A stretch of DNA of 64,000 bases from DASQPA01 sp963756455 (lineage in GTDB: Bacteria; Acidobacteriota; Thermoanaerobaculia; Multivoradales; UBA5704). Under the pieces are notes generated by a model that saw only the letters and a list, made by a program, of their open reading frames with translations, did not search any database and was not told where the DNA came from. How positions within the stretch are numbered: the stretch's first letter is position 1; each line of letters begins with the position of its first letter. The stretch lies in NCBI GenBank assembly GCA_963756455.1, contig CAVWNC010000004.1:3286001-3350000 (forward strand). The letters run 5' to 3'. Below are positions 8,810-17,849 of the stretch, piece after piece. The translations under genes and the position numbers were made by a program.

Positions 8810-10414
8810 CTACCGCACCCCGCCCATCAGGTTGCGCATCGGCTTGACGAGGACGATGGCGATCAGGGTGAACAGCATGCAGACCCCGAAGACGGCGCCG
8901 AAGAGGTCAGGGAGCGGCAGCTTCTCGAAGAGCCCCGCCACCCGCCCGCCCACGTAGTTGCCCACCGAGCTCGCGAGAAACCAGATCCCCATCATCTGGC
9001 TGGTGACGCTGACCGGCGCGAGCTTGGTCATCGTCGAGAGGCCCACCGGCGAGAGGCAGAGCTCGCCGATCGTGTGCAGGAGATAGACGGCGATGAGCCA
9101 CATCGGGCTCACCAGCCCTCCCTTCGGCCCCGAGGCGATCGCCCCGAAGGCGATGACCAGGAACCCCATGCCGACGAAGAAGAGGCCGTAGGCGAACTTG
9201 GCCGGGCTCGACGGCTGGCGTCGCCCGAGGGTCAGCCAGAGCCAGGCGAAGACCGGCGCCAGAATCCAGAGGAACATCGAGTTGACCGACTGAAACCAGC
9301 TCGACGGATAGTGGAAGCCGAGGACGGTGGTGCGGGTGAAGCGGTCGGCGAAGAGGTTGAGCGTCGAGCCGGCCTGCTCGAAGGCGGACCAGAACAGGGA
9401 GGCGAAGATGAAGAAGAGGAAGATCGCGCCCATCCGCTTCCTCTCGACCGAGGTGAAGCTGGGCGTGCGGAAGAGGTAGATGAAGTAGACGAACGGAATG
9501 ATCACGAGGACGTAGCCGACGGCGTTGGTGATCCCCGAGGCGGTGATGGCGAAGACACCCAGGGTCTCGAAGACGAAAAGGAGCACCGCGAGACCGACGA
9601 GGACGCCGACCGCCACCAGGAAGTTGCGCTTCTGGCGCCGATCGGCGGCCGCTTCCGCGGGGTCCCCGGAACGGGCGGGACGGAGCCCGGCCTGTCCCAG
9701 CCGGCGGCCGCCCAGGGCGTATTGGATGACTCCCAGGGTCATGCCCACGGTGGCGGCGCCGAAACCCCAGTGCCAGCTGCTCTCCGGCGAGATGCCCATC
9801 CCGGAGAGGAAGCTCTTGAAGCGATCGCTCTGGGCGAGGAAGCCGCAGACCAGGGGGGCTAAGAAGGCGCCGATGTTGATCCCCATGTAGAAGATCGAGA
9901 AGCCGGCGTCGCGGCGCGGGTCGTCGGGGCCGTAGAGCGAGCCGACCATGGTGCTGATGTTGGGTTTCAGGAGGCCGGTGCCGATGACGATCAGGAAGAG
10001 CCCGAAATAGAAGGATGCGAGGCTGTGGAAGGTGAGCGAGAGATGGCCGCAGGCGATGATGATGCCGCCTGCAAGGACGGCCCGGCGCTGGCCGATCAGG
10101 CGGTCGGCGATCCAGCCGCCGGGCAGAGCGGTCAGGTAGACCAGGGCCGTGTAGAGACCGTAGATGGGGCCGGCCTTGGCGGTGTCCCAGCCGAGACCGC
10201 CGGCGGCGAGCGGGGCGGTCATGAAGAGCAGCAGGAGCGCCCGCATGCCGTAGTAGCTGAAGCGTTCCCACATCTCGGTGAAGAAGAGGGTGGAGAGGCC
10301 CAGCGGATGGCCGAAGAAGGTCGGTCCTCCCCCGGGAACCGGGGCGGGATGAATGCCGCCGGCGACAGCCGTGGCCGCCGGCGAGGCAAACTCGGAGGTG
10401 GGGTCTTGGGTCAT
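8810..10414 (-). CDS. POT/PTR2-family proton-dependent peptide transporter
   Basis: The product is 534 residues with about 12-14 membrane segments. The PTR2 signature FFTEMWERFSYYGMRALLLL lies at the start of helix 1, and GGWIADRLIGQRRAVLAGG and FSIFYMGINIGAFLAPLVCG are further family motifs. It imports di- and tripeptides by proton symport across the inner membrane. The N-terminal 35 residues before helix 1 are Pro/Gly-rich and probably cytoplasmic. It converges on the kup pair and is probably a single-gene unit. Confidence 0.93.
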   Translation of the reverse strand: MTQDPTSEFASPAATAVAGGIHPAPVPGGGPTFFGHPLGLSTLFFTEMWERFSYYGMRALLLLFMTAPLAAGGLGWDTAKAGPIYGLYTALVYLTALPGGWIADRLIGQRRAVLAGGIIIACGHLSLTFHSLASFYFGLFLIVIGTGLLKPNISTMVGSLYGPDDPRRDAGFSIFYMGINIGAFLAPLVCGFLAQSDRFKSFLSGMGISPESSWHWGFGAATVGMTLGVIQYALGGRRLGQAGLRPARSGDPAEAAADRRQKRNFLVAVGVLVGLAVLLFVFETLGVFAITASGITNAVGYVLVIIPFVYFIYLFRTPSFTSVERKRMGAIFLFFIFASLFWSAFEQAGSTLNLFADRFTRTTVLGFHYPSSWFQSVNSMFLWILAPVFAWLWLTLGRRQPSSPAKFAYGLFFVGMGFLVIAFGAIASGPKGGLVSPMWLIAVYLLHTIGELCLSPVGLSTMTKLAPVSVTSQMMGIWFLASSVGNYVGGRVAGLFEKLPLPDLFGAVFGVCMLFTLIAIVLVKPMRNLMGGVR

Positions 10415-10915
10415 CGCGGTCCGCTCCCTCGTTTCGGGTCTGGAACGATTGGGCCTACGAGGCTCTAAGGTCCGGCATAGTTTGCCAGGAGCTTACCATG
10501 GGGAGCCTCACCCCCGGCCCCTCTCCCGGCCCACCCTCCCTGAACCGCCCACCGCACCCTTCCGCCCCCTTCCGATGCCTCTCCCGTCCACCAAAAGAGA
10601 CATGCACCCTCCTCGATCTCCCTGTTCCCCGAGGGGAAAGGCGCTTTCCCGCACTGGCACCCCCCTTGCTCTTTCCCTTCGGTGGGAATGATCCGAGGCT
10701 CCTCCCTCCGGGGAGCCACCCCCTCCACGGAGCTTTCCCACGAGTGCCCGCCGCCACCGACGTCCCGGCCCGGCCGCTGGGACACGACGCGGCGGCGGGC
10801 ACACGATTTCTGCCCGTTCCCCCTTCTTCCCCTTCCCCCCAGGCGGAACCGGAAAGCCGGTTCCGCCCCCCTCCTGCTCTTCGTAGTACCCTAACCGTCC
10901 CAGGAGGAACGCCCG
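10415..10915. other. 500-bp intergenic region with a perfect hairpin before tyrA
   Basis: There is no convincing gene: the open frames are Pro/Arg/Ser-rich and lack start signals. The one clear structure is a perfect 11-bp stem (GGCGGAACCGG, four-base loop AAAG, CCGGTTCCGCC) at 10842-10867. It lies 49 bp upstream of the tyrA start, and no T-run follows. It might attenuate or regulate tyrA, or it may be a repeat remnant. The region should also contain the divergent promoters for the POT transporter and tyrA. Confidence 0.5.
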
Positions 10916-12031
10916 ATGAGCGAAGACGAAGCCCCGTTGAGCACCCTGCGCGACGAGATCTCCGAGGTCGATCGCGCCCTTCTGGAGCTCCTCCGCCGTC
11001 GCATGGACCTGGCGGCCGAGGTCGGCCGGATCAAGGCCGAGGAGGGTCTGCCCATCGTCGTCCGCGGCGTCGAGGATCGGGTTTTGAACCGCGCCCGCCA
11101 GAAGGCCGAGGAGTGCGGGGTTTCAGAAGAGGTTTTGGAGTCGGTCTTCCAGGCCATCATGCGCGGCTCGGTCGAGCGCCAGCACCGGGTGGGCATCGCG
11201 CTTCGCGAGCAGCGCGGCGAACGGGTGCTGATCGTCGGCGGCGCGGGCGGGATGGGCAACTGGCTGCGCAACTTCCTCGGCCTCGCCGGGCACAGCGTCG
11301 ACATCGTCGACCCCGCGCTCGCCGGCCTGCCGGAGGCGCGCGGCCGCTTCGCGGAGCTCGGCCAGGTCGGCGACCTCGCCCCCTACGCCGCCGTCTTCGT
11401 CACCGTGCCGCTCGTCCGCATGCCGGCGGTGTTGACGGCGGTCGTCGCCCGCCGGCCGCGCGGCCTCGTCATCGAGGTGGCCTCGATCAAGGATCATCTC
11501 TCGGACGCGCTCGCCGCCGGTGAGGAGCTGGGCGTGCGGATGCTCTCGCTCCATCCCATGTTCGGGCCCGGCAAGAGCCCCTACGAGCCGCTCACCTTCG
11601 TCCTCGCCACCCGGCGCGATGCCGACGTCGAGAGGAGCGAGATCGAGCCGTTCCTCTCCCATCCCTACACGCGGCTGGTGCCGGTCGACTTCGCCCACCA
11701 CGACCGGCTGATGGGCTGGCTCCTCGGGCTCGCCCACTTGACCAGCATGATTTTCGGCGCCGCTCTGACCCGCTCGGGAATCGACCCGCAGGAGCTTCAC
11801 GACTGCGCCTCGACCACCTTCCTCCGCCAGGCCGGAACGGCGCTCTCGGTGCTCTCGGAAGACCCCGATCTCTATCTGGACATCCAGCGCCTCAACCCGC
11901 ACCGGCACGAGGTCTACCGCGCGGCGAAAGAAGGGCTCGAACGCCTCACCCACCTGGTCGACGCGCGCGACCGCCAGGGCTTCGGCGAAGCCCTGGCGAC
12001 GGCGCGCCGGGCGCTCTCCGGCGAGACCTGA
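10916..12031 (+). CDS. tyrA: Chorismate mutase / prephenate dehydrogenase (T-protein)
   Basis: The product is 371 residues in two domains. Residues 1-90 form an AroQ-type chorismate mutase (STLRDEISEVDRALLELL; then RRRMDLAAEVGRIKAEEGLP). From about residue 100 a Rossmann fold starts with VLIVGGAGGMGNWL, followed by LSLHPMFGPGKSP, typical of prephenate dehydrogenase. The enzyme makes 4-hydroxyphenylpyruvate for tyrosine synthesis. The architecture matches enterobacterial TyrA. A strong AGGAGG precedes the ATG. Confidence 0.93.
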   Translation: MSEDEAPLSTLRDEISEVDRALLELLRRRMDLAAEVGRIKAEEGLPIVVRGVEDRVLNRARQKAEECGVSEEVLESVFQAIMRGSVERQHRVGIALREQRGERVLIVGGAGGMGNWLRNFLGLAGHSVDIVDPALAGLPEARGRFAELGQVGDLAPYAAVFVTVPLVRMPAVLTAVVARRPRGLVIEVASIKDHLSDALAAGEELGVRMLSLHPMFGPGKSPYEPLTFVLATRRDADVERSEIEPFLSHPYTRLVPVDFAHHDRLMGWLLGLAHLTSMIFGAALTRSGIDPQELHDCASTTFLRQAGTALSVLSEDPDLYLDIQRLNPHRHEVYRAAKEGLERLTHLVDARDRQGFGEALATARRALSGET

Positions 12032-12054
12032 AGTACGCTCCAGGAAGACGGCCT

Positions 12055-12921
12055 TTAGAGACCGGCTTCCGGCATCTCCGGAGCGGTCGACGATTCCGGC
12101 GAGTCCGACGACTCCGGCGATTCCGCTGCGCCGGACGGGAACGACTCGACCGCCGTGGAAGCGGTGGCCGCCGTGTCGGCCGAGCCCGTCGTCTCGTCCG
12201 CCGGGGGGGCAGGAGCCGGGGCGGCGGGACGGGGCGCGCGGCTCCGCCGGGCCGCAGGCTTCGCCGGTTTGGCGGCCGGCTTCGAAGCGGCCCTCGATTT
12301 CGCCGCAGACGGTTTCGCCGCCGATGTCTTAGCCGCCGGCTTGGCCGCGGGTTTCACCGCCGGTTTCGAAGCGGATCGCGAAGCCGGCTTGGCCGAAGAT
12401 TTGGCCGCGGCTTTCGCAGCGGGCCTCGCGGCCGGCTTGCTGGCGGATCTGCTGGCGGATCTGCTGGCGGGCTTGCTGGCCGGTTTGGCGGCGGTCCGGC
12501 TCGCCGGCTTCGCCGTGATTTTGGCAGCGCTCCGAGACGCCGGTTTCGCCGCCGGTTTGGCGGCCGTTCGGGCGGGCGGGCGGGGTGCGGGCTTGGCGGG
12601 CTTGGCGGGCTTGGCGGATTTAACGGGGGTCCGGCTCGCGGTCTTCGCCGCCGGCTTGGCAGCGGGCCTGGAGGCCGTCCGGCTCGAAGCTTTCGCGGCA
12701 GGCTTGGCGCTTCGGCTCGAAGCCTTCGCTGCCGGCCTGGCGGCACTCTTCGACGCCGCGGCTTTTGCCGTCGGCTTGGCCGCGATCTTGGCCGCGGCTT
12801 TTCCCGTCGTCTTCGTTGCGGTCTTTTGTGAGGCGGTTTTGCCGGCAGTCTTGCCGGCCGTCGTCCCCGTCCTGCCCTTGCTCGTTTTTGCCGTGGACGC
12901 TTTCTTGCCTGCAGCTGCCAT
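12055..12921 (-). CDS. Histone H1-like Lys/Ala/Pro-rich DNA-binding protein
   Basis: The product is 288 residues, nearly all Ala, Lys, Pro, Ser, Arg and Thr, built of PAAK/SRSA/KPA repeats like eukaryotic H1 tails, HctB or AlgP. There is no folded domain. The last 50 residues switch to an acidic Ser/Glu/Pro tail (ESPESSDSPESS). It probably binds DNA non-specifically and compacts the chromosome. The start at 12921 has a good AAAGGAG. The repetitive codons mean copy number can vary between strains and assemblies. Confidence 0.82.
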   Translation of the reverse strand: MAAAGKKASTAKTSKGRTGTTAGKTAGKTASQKTATKTTGKAAAKIAAKPTAKAAASKSAARPAAKASSRSAKPAAKASSRTASRPAAKPAAKTASRTPVKSAKPAKPAKPAPRPPARTAAKPAAKPASRSAAKITAKPASRTAAKPASKPASRSASRSASKPAARPAAKAAAKSSAKPASRSASKPAVKPAAKPAAKTSAAKPSAAKSRAASKPAAKPAKPAARRSRAPRPAAPAPAPPADETTGSADTAATASTAVESFPSGAAESPESSDSPESSTAPEMPEAGL

Positions 12922-13020
12922 GTCGCGCTCCTTTCGAAAAGGAATGTGTTGCGAGCGATTATCGCGATGGCGGCAGGCTGGTGTCAACCCGGAAAACTCT
13001 TGGCGGCATGGGACTTGTCC

Positions 13021-13061
13021 GGTGCGGGAGCGCCTGAGGACGTTCCTGGCGCTCCCGCACC
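13021..13061. terminator. Perfect 14-bp hairpin downstream of aspartokinase-HSDH
   Basis: GGTGCGGGAGCGCC at 13021-13034 is exactly inverted at 13048-13061 with a 13-base loop. It lies just beyond the stop codon of the leftward aspartokinase-homoserine dehydrogenase gene and before the histone-like gene. The T-run (GGTTTTTC) is on the + strand, not the transcribed side, so the terminator role is likely but not proven. Confidence 0.5.
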
Positions 13062-13094
13062 GAAAGGTTTTTCGTTCGGGCGGCTTGTCGGCGG

Positions 13095-14864
13095 CTAGGA
13101 AATCCCCAGGGGCACCCCGGACTCCCACACCCGCTCGACCGCGGTCATCGGGGCCAGCTCCTCGGGCCGCGAGCGGCGCAGACGGTAGATGTCCAGGATG
13201 TCGGCGAGCACCGCCTCCGCCGTCGGCCAGCGCCCGGCGCCCTTGCCGTCGACGACGACGGCGGCGCCGGAGACCGGCTGGATGAGCACCCGGTTCTCTT
13301 CGTTCCTCGGCTGCGCCAGCGGGTGATCGGCCGGCAGACGCACCGGGCAGACCCGCGCCGCGACGCTGTCGCCGTCGCGCCGGCAGGAGGCGACGAGACG
13401 CACGACCGAGCCCTCGGCGTGCGCCGAGCGTACCTCCTCGGGATCGAGACGGTCGATGCCGTGGCACTCGAGCTCGGCGAGCTTTAAGTCGGCGCCGAAG
13501 GCGACCCGCGCGATGATGATGAGCTTGTGCGCGGCGTCGGTGCCGTTCAGATCGAAGCTCGGGTCGGCCTCGGCGAAGCCGTTGTCCTGCGCCGCCTTGA
13601 CCGCGCCCGCGAGATCGCGCCCGGCGACGATCTGGTCGAGGACGAAGTTGGTGGTGGCGTTCAAAACCCCTTCGACCGAACGCAGCGGGCCCTTAGCCAC
13701 CGCGCGCTCGACCGCCTCGACGACCGGCACGCCGCCGCCCACCGTCGCCGAGAAGATCAGCTTCGCCTCCTCTGCCGCCGCGAGCTCCAACAAGTGCCGG
13801 CCGTTGGCGGCCATCACCGCCTTGTTGGCGGTGACGACGTCGCGCCCGGCCTGTAACGCCGCCTCGACCAGATCCGAGGCCGGATGCTCGCCGCCGATCG
13901 CCTCGACGACGACGTCCGCGGGAATCGCCAGGATGGCCCAGGGATCGGTCGACAGCAGCTCCGCCGGAACCCCCTCGCCGCGGTGCTTCTTGGGATCGCG
14001 CACGGCGATGCCGACGACCGTGAAGCGCTCGGGCTTGGCGGTCAGATACCTGTAGACGCCGAGCCCGACGGTGCCGAGCCCCAAAAGGGCGACCCGGAGC
14101 GGCGGCCGCGGCGCCGCCCGCTCGGCGAGGCGCGAGGGACCCGGACCCACGACGGTGTGCTCGGCGACGTAGGGACAGGTGATCTCCAGCGAAAGCCGGT
14201 GGCGCTCGGCGTAGCGGAGGGCTTTTTCCTGCACCACTCCGCCGCCCAGGAGCCGCGCGTCCTCCCAGGTGACGGAGAGAAAGCGCCGCGGGGTCAGCCG
14301 CGACGCGGGATCGGCCTCGTAGAGCCCGTCGACGTCCTTGATCAGCCGGCAGCACTCGGCGCCGAGCTGATGGGCGACGAAGAGAGCGGAGAGATCGGAG
14401 CCGCCACGGCCGAGGAGGGTCGTGCGCCCTTCCGCGTCCTGCCCCACGAAGCCGGAGAGGATGGCGACCGGCCGGTGCTCGAGGACGCGGAAGAGCTCGC
14501 GCCGGTTGAGCTCGCGCGGCTCGGAGTCGAGGATCGGGCCGTCGGTGCGCAGGCCGACCCGGCCGGCATCGAGGAGAGTGGCGGGAATCCCCGCGCGGTC
14601 GAGCCCGATCGCCAGGAGGGCGGCGGTGGTCGCCTCGCCGGTCGAGAGGAGAGCGGCGAGACCCGCCGCCTCGGGGCTCCCCGACAGGCCGTGGGCGAGC
14701 GAGAGCAGACGGTCCGTCGTCGGCCCCAGGGCGGAGACCACCGCGACCACCCGCTTGCCCTGGCGCAGGCACCGGTAGATCTCGTGGACCGCCACGGGGA
14801 TGTCCGCGGCCTCCGCGAGGATCGAGCTGCCAAACTTCAATACGACGATGGGATCGTTGCTCAT
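13095..14864 (-). CDS. Bifunctional aspartokinase / homoserine dehydrogenase lacking ACT domains
   Basis: The product is 589 residues. Residues 1-240 are an aspartokinase catalytic domain (VVLKFGSSIL at the start; RGGSDLSA at 153-160; IKDVDGLYEADP near 185). Residues 255-589 are homoserine dehydrogenase, with the NAD-binding GLGTVG at 262-267 and then TANKAVMA, NATTNFVLDQ and GFAEADPSFDLNGTDAAHKL. Classical ThrA/MetL fusions are about 810 residues because two ACT domains lie between these parts; here only some 15 residues do. Threonine feedback through ACT is therefore probably absent. The start at 14864 has AAGGAG. It follows the trans-sulfuration gene by 17 bp. Confidence 0.9.
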   Translation of the reverse strand: MSNDPIVVLKFGSSILAEAADIPVAVHEIYRCLRQGKRVVAVVSALGPTTDRLLSLAHGLSGSPEAAGLAALLSTGEATTAALLAIGLDRAGIPATLLDAGRVGLRTDGPILDSEPRELNRRELFRVLEHRPVAILSGFVGQDAEGRTTLLGRGGSDLSALFVAHQLGAECCRLIKDVDGLYEADPASRLTPRRFLSVTWEDARLLGGGVVQEKALRYAERHRLSLEITCPYVAEHTVVGPGPSRLAERAAPRPPLRVALLGLGTVGLGVYRYLTAKPERFTVVGIAVRDPKKHRGEGVPAELLSTDPWAILAIPADVVVEAIGGEHPASDLVEAALQAGRDVVTANKAVMAANGRHLLELAAAEEAKLIFSATVGGGVPVVEAVERAVAKGPLRSVEGVLNATTNFVLDQIVAGRDLAGAVKAAQDNGFAEADPSFDLNGTDAAHKLIIIARVAFGADLKLAELECHGIDRLDPEEVRSAHAEGSVVRLVASCRRDGDSVAARVCPVRLPADHPLAQPRNEENRVLIQPVSGAAVVVDGKGAGRWPTAEAVLADILDIYRLRRSRPEELAPMTAVERVWESGVPLGIS

Positions 14865-14881
14865 GGGAGTCTCCTTACTTT

Positions 14882-16039
14882 CTACGCTTGTAGTGCCTGC
14901 TCCAGATCGGCGATCAGGTCGTTGGGGTCTTCCAGACCGACGGACAGGCGGACGAGACCGTCGGTGATCCCGATCGCCTCGCGCTCGGCGGGCGGGATCG
15001 ATGCGTGGGTCATGCTGGCCGGGTGGGTGACCAGGGTCTCGACGGCGCCCAGGTTCTCGGCCAGCGAGCAGAGCCGGACCGAGCTCATCACCTTCATCCC
15101 CGCCGCCGTTCCACCGACGACCTCGAAGGCGATCATACCGCCGCCGTTTTTCTGCTGCCGGCGCGCCAGCTCGACCTGGGGGAACGAGTCGAGGAAGGGG
15201 TAGGCCACCCGCTCGACCCGGGGATGGGCTTCGAGGAAACGGGCGAGGACGAGCGCGTTGGCGGCATGGCGCTCCATGCGGAGCGGCAGGGTTTTCAAGC
15301 CGCGGAGGGTGAGCCAGGCCTCGAACGGCGACTGGATGTTGCCGACGGCGTTCTGGAGGAAACGGAAGCGGTCGGCGAGCGCCTGATTGCGCGTCAGGAG
15401 GGCGCCGCCCACCGTCGCGTTGTGCCCCTCGACGTACTTGGTGGTCGAATAGAGGACGACGTCCGCCCCCAGCTCGAGCGGCTCCTGGATGCTCGGGAGG
15501 AGTGTGTTGTCGACCGCGAGGAGGGCGCCGGCCACGTGCGCCGCCGCGGCGGCCGCCGCCAGATCCGTCAGCTTGAGGGTCGGGTTCGCCGGCGACTCGA
15601 CGAGGAAGAGCCGGGTCTCGGGCCGAAACGCGGCGGCGAGCGCCGCGGGATCCGCCGGATCGACGAAGCTCGCCGTCACCCCGAGGTCGGCGAAGACCTG
15701 ACGGAGCAGGCGGACGGTGCCGCCGTAGACGACGTCCGAGACGACGACATGGTCCCCCGCCTTCAGGGTGGCGAGGAAGAGGACGGTGATCGCCGCCATC
15801 CCGGTCGCGAAGCACGAGGCCGGGAGGGCCTGCTCGAGCTCGCCCAGGTTGCGCTCCAGGGCGGCGACCGTGGGGTTCCGGGTGCGGCTGTAGGTGAACC
15901 CCTTGTCCTTGCCCACCGCCTCCTGGACGTAGGTCGTCGACTGGTAGATCGGCGTCAGGATGGCACCGGTCGTCGGGTCCGGAGCGAGCCCGCCATGGAT
16001 CAGGCGGGTGAACAGCCGATGCGTCGGATCGCTGGACAT
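14882..16039 (-). CDS. Cys/Met metabolism PLP enzyme (cystathionine gamma-synthase/lyase family)
   Basis: The product is 385 residues. TRLIHGG at the N-terminus, YSRTRNPTVAALE, and the PLP-lysine motif YSTTKYVEGHNATVGG are typical of the MetB/MetC/MetY fold-type I family. It is the first gene of a two-gene unit with the aspartokinase-homoserine dehydrogenase, which makes homoserine. That context favours a role in methionine synthesis (cystathionine gamma-synthase or an O-acylhomoserine sulfhydrylase). The exact substrate cannot be told from sequence alone. No SAM riboswitch was recognised upstream. Confidence 0.88.
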   Translation of the reverse strand: MSSDPTHRLFTRLIHGGLAPDPTTGAILTPIYQSTTYVQEAVGKDKGFTYSRTRNPTVAALERNLGELEQALPASCFATGMAAITVLFLATLKAGDHVVVSDVVYGGTVRLLRQVFADLGVTASFVDPADPAALAAAFRPETRLFLVESPANPTLKLTDLAAAAAAAHVAGALLAVDNTLLPSIQEPLELGADVVLYSTTKYVEGHNATVGGALLTRNQALADRFRFLQNAVGNIQSPFEAWLTLRGLKTLPLRMERHAANALVLARFLEAHPRVERVAYPFLDSFPQVELARRQQKNGGGMIAFEVVGGTAAGMKVMSSVRLCSLAENLGAVETLVTHPASMTHASIPPAEREAIGITDGLVRLSVGLEDPNDLIADLEQALQA

Positions 16040-16130
16040 GGTTCCTCTCCCGGGGCACCTCCCCGCACACGGTTCCTTTGTCTAGTGCAGGAAGAGGCCC
16101 GATTCGGGGCGCTCGATTCAGTGGCATTCC

Positions 16131-16192
16131 CGTGCCAGGCCCGCACCTGGCACGAAGGTTGATAGGCACGAAGCTTGATCACGAAGGTTGAT
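16131..16192. repeat. Short hairpin plus three CACGAAGGTTGATA-like direct repeats
   Basis: A 9-bp stem (CGTGCCAGG ... CCTGGCACG, 16131-16154) runs into three near-identical copies of a CACGAAGNTTGAT motif spaced about 15 bp apart. They sit between divergent metabolic and hydrolase genes, 30-90 bp upstream of the ATG at 16223. They could be operator sites for a regulator of the AcvB-like gene, or a local repeat expansion. Confidence 0.5.
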
Positions 16193-16222
16193 AAGGTACC
16201 CGCCGACAGGAGGCTCCCCCGT

Positions 16223-17836
16223 ATGCTCACCCCGAAGATCGCCGTCCGCCTGGCTCCCCTCCTCGCCGTACTGGGGACGTGGGGCGCGTTGGGAGCCGTG
16301 GGGATGCTCGCTCCCCTTCCCCTTCTGGCGCAGACGACATCGGCCCCGAAGACCCAGGGCAAACCGGCCAAATCGGCGAAAGCCCCGGCGTCGACGGCAT
16401 CGACGGCATCGACGGCCTCCGGTCCGCCCGCCGAAACCCTGACCTTCGGGCGCTTCGGCAAGGTGACCCTCTACCACCAGACACCGCAGCCCCGGCACGT
16501 CGTCCTTTTCGTCTCCGGGGATGGCGGCTGGAACCTCGGGGTGATCGACATGGCGCGAGCCCTCGCCGGCCTCGACGCCCTGGTCGTCGGGATCGACATC
16601 CGCCAGTACCTCAAAGCCGCCGAGGGGGCGAAGGACAAGTGCACGAGCGCCGCGGTCGACTTCGAGGCGCTCTCCCAATATCTCCAGAAGAAGCTCAACC
16701 GCCCCACCTACACGCCGCCGGTGCTCGTCGGCTACTCCTCGGGCGCAACCCTCGTCTATGCCACCCTCGTCCAGGCGCCGCCCAGCACCTTCGCCGGGGC
16801 GATCAGCCTCGGCTTCTGCCCCGACCTGCCGCTCACCAAGCCCTTCTGCGCCGGCCACGGGGTGACCTTCGAGCCCGGCCCCAAGGGCAAGGGCTACAAC
16901 TTCCTCCCCTCGAACAACCTGGAGAGCCCCTTCGTCGCCCTCCAAGGGACGATCGACGAGACCTGCCTCCCGGACCAGACCGCGGCCTACATGAAGAAGG
17001 TCAAGAACGGGCAGATCGTGATGCTCCCCAAGGTCGGCCACGGCTTCTCGGTGCAGCCGCGCTGGATGCCGCAGTTCAAGGACGCCTTCACGAAGATGAC
17101 GCAGGCGGACACCAAGCCGGTCCCGCCGCCGGCTCCAGCCCCCCCTGGCACCCCGGCCCCCGGCGGCGCGCGACCGTTGGCCGCGGTCGACGACCTGCCC
17201 TTGACCGAGGTGCCTCCCACGGGTGCCGGAGCCGCCGGCGTCGCCGGAGCCAACGACCGCCTCGCCGTCATCATCTCCGGCGACGGCGGCTGGGCGGGGA
17301 TCGACCGCGAGGTGGGCGGCGCGCTTGCGGCGCGCGGCATCCCGGTCGTGGGCTTGAATTCCCTCAAGTACTTCTGGCAGGAGAAGCCGCCCGAGGTCAT
17401 CGGCCGCGACCTGGAGCGCATCCTCAACCACTACCTGGCCGTCTGGCACAAGCAGCGCGTCCTCCTCATCGGCTACTCTCTGGGCGCCGACGTCCTCCCC
17501 TTCATGTTCAACCGCCTGTCTCCGGCCCTCCAGAAACAGGTGGAACTGGTCGCCCTCTTAGGCCCCTCGAAGCTCGCGAGCTTCGAGTTCCACGTCACCC
17601 AGTGGATGGGGGGAGGCTCGAATACCGATCGGCCGGTCCTCCCCGAGGTGCAGAAGCTCCGCGGCCGGGCTCCCGTCCTCTGCCTCTACGGCAAAGAAGA
17701 GGAGGACTCGATCTGCCCCGGCCTCTCCCCCACCCTCGGCAAGTCGATCGGCTTCGCCGGAGCGCACCACTTCGGGGGCGACTACGGGGCGCTCGCGGAA
17801 CGCATCTTGAAAGAGCTGCCGGTACGGAAAGGATAA
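16223..17836 (+). CDS. AcvB/VirJ-family periplasmic hydrolase with two alpha/beta-hydrolase halves
   Basis: The product is 537 residues with an N-terminal hydrophobic segment (residues 5-33) that fits a signal peptide. Two related halves follow. The first has VSGDGGWNLG and a nucleophile elbow GYSSGAT; the second has ISGDGGWAGIDREVG and the elbow GYSLGAD. A Pro/Ala-rich linker joins them. This is the AcvB arrangement; in Agrobacterium and Rhizobium AcvB is a periplasmic hydrolase of lysyl-phosphatidylglycerol. No MprF-like synthase is seen in this window. The ATG at 16223 has CAGGAGG before it. Confidence 0.85.
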   Translation: MLTPKIAVRLAPLLAVLGTWGALGAVGMLAPLPLLAQTTSAPKTQGKPAKSAKAPASTASTASTASGPPAETLTFGRFGKVTLYHQTPQPRHVVLFVSGDGGWNLGVIDMARALAGLDALVVGIDIRQYLKAAEGAKDKCTSAAVDFEALSQYLQKKLNRPTYTPPVLVGYSSGATLVYATLVQAPPSTFAGAISLGFCPDLPLTKPFCAGHGVTFEPGPKGKGYNFLPSNNLESPFVALQGTIDETCLPDQTAAYMKKVKNGQIVMLPKVGHGFSVQPRWMPQFKDAFTKMTQADTKPVPPPAPAPPGTPAPGGARPLAAVDDLPLTEVPPTGAGAAGVAGANDRLAVIISGDGGWAGIDREVGGALAARGIPVVGLNSLKYFWQEKPPEVIGRDLERILNHYLAVWHKQRVLLIGYSLGADVLPFMFNRLSPALQKQVELVALLGPSKLASFEFHVTQWMGGGSNTDRPVLPEVQKLRGRAPVLCLYGKEEEDSICPGLSPTLGKSIGFAGAHHFGGDYGALAERILKELPVRKG

Positions 17837-17849
17837 GGAGGAGAGAGAG

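Noticed and set aside
10498..11523. Rightward frame running into tyrA
   Set aside because: Pro/Arg-rich, no ribosome-binding site, and it overlaps the real tyrA frame.
16040..16130. SAM riboswitch before the trans-sulfuration gene
   Set aside because: No conserved riboswitch core or terminator alternative was found.
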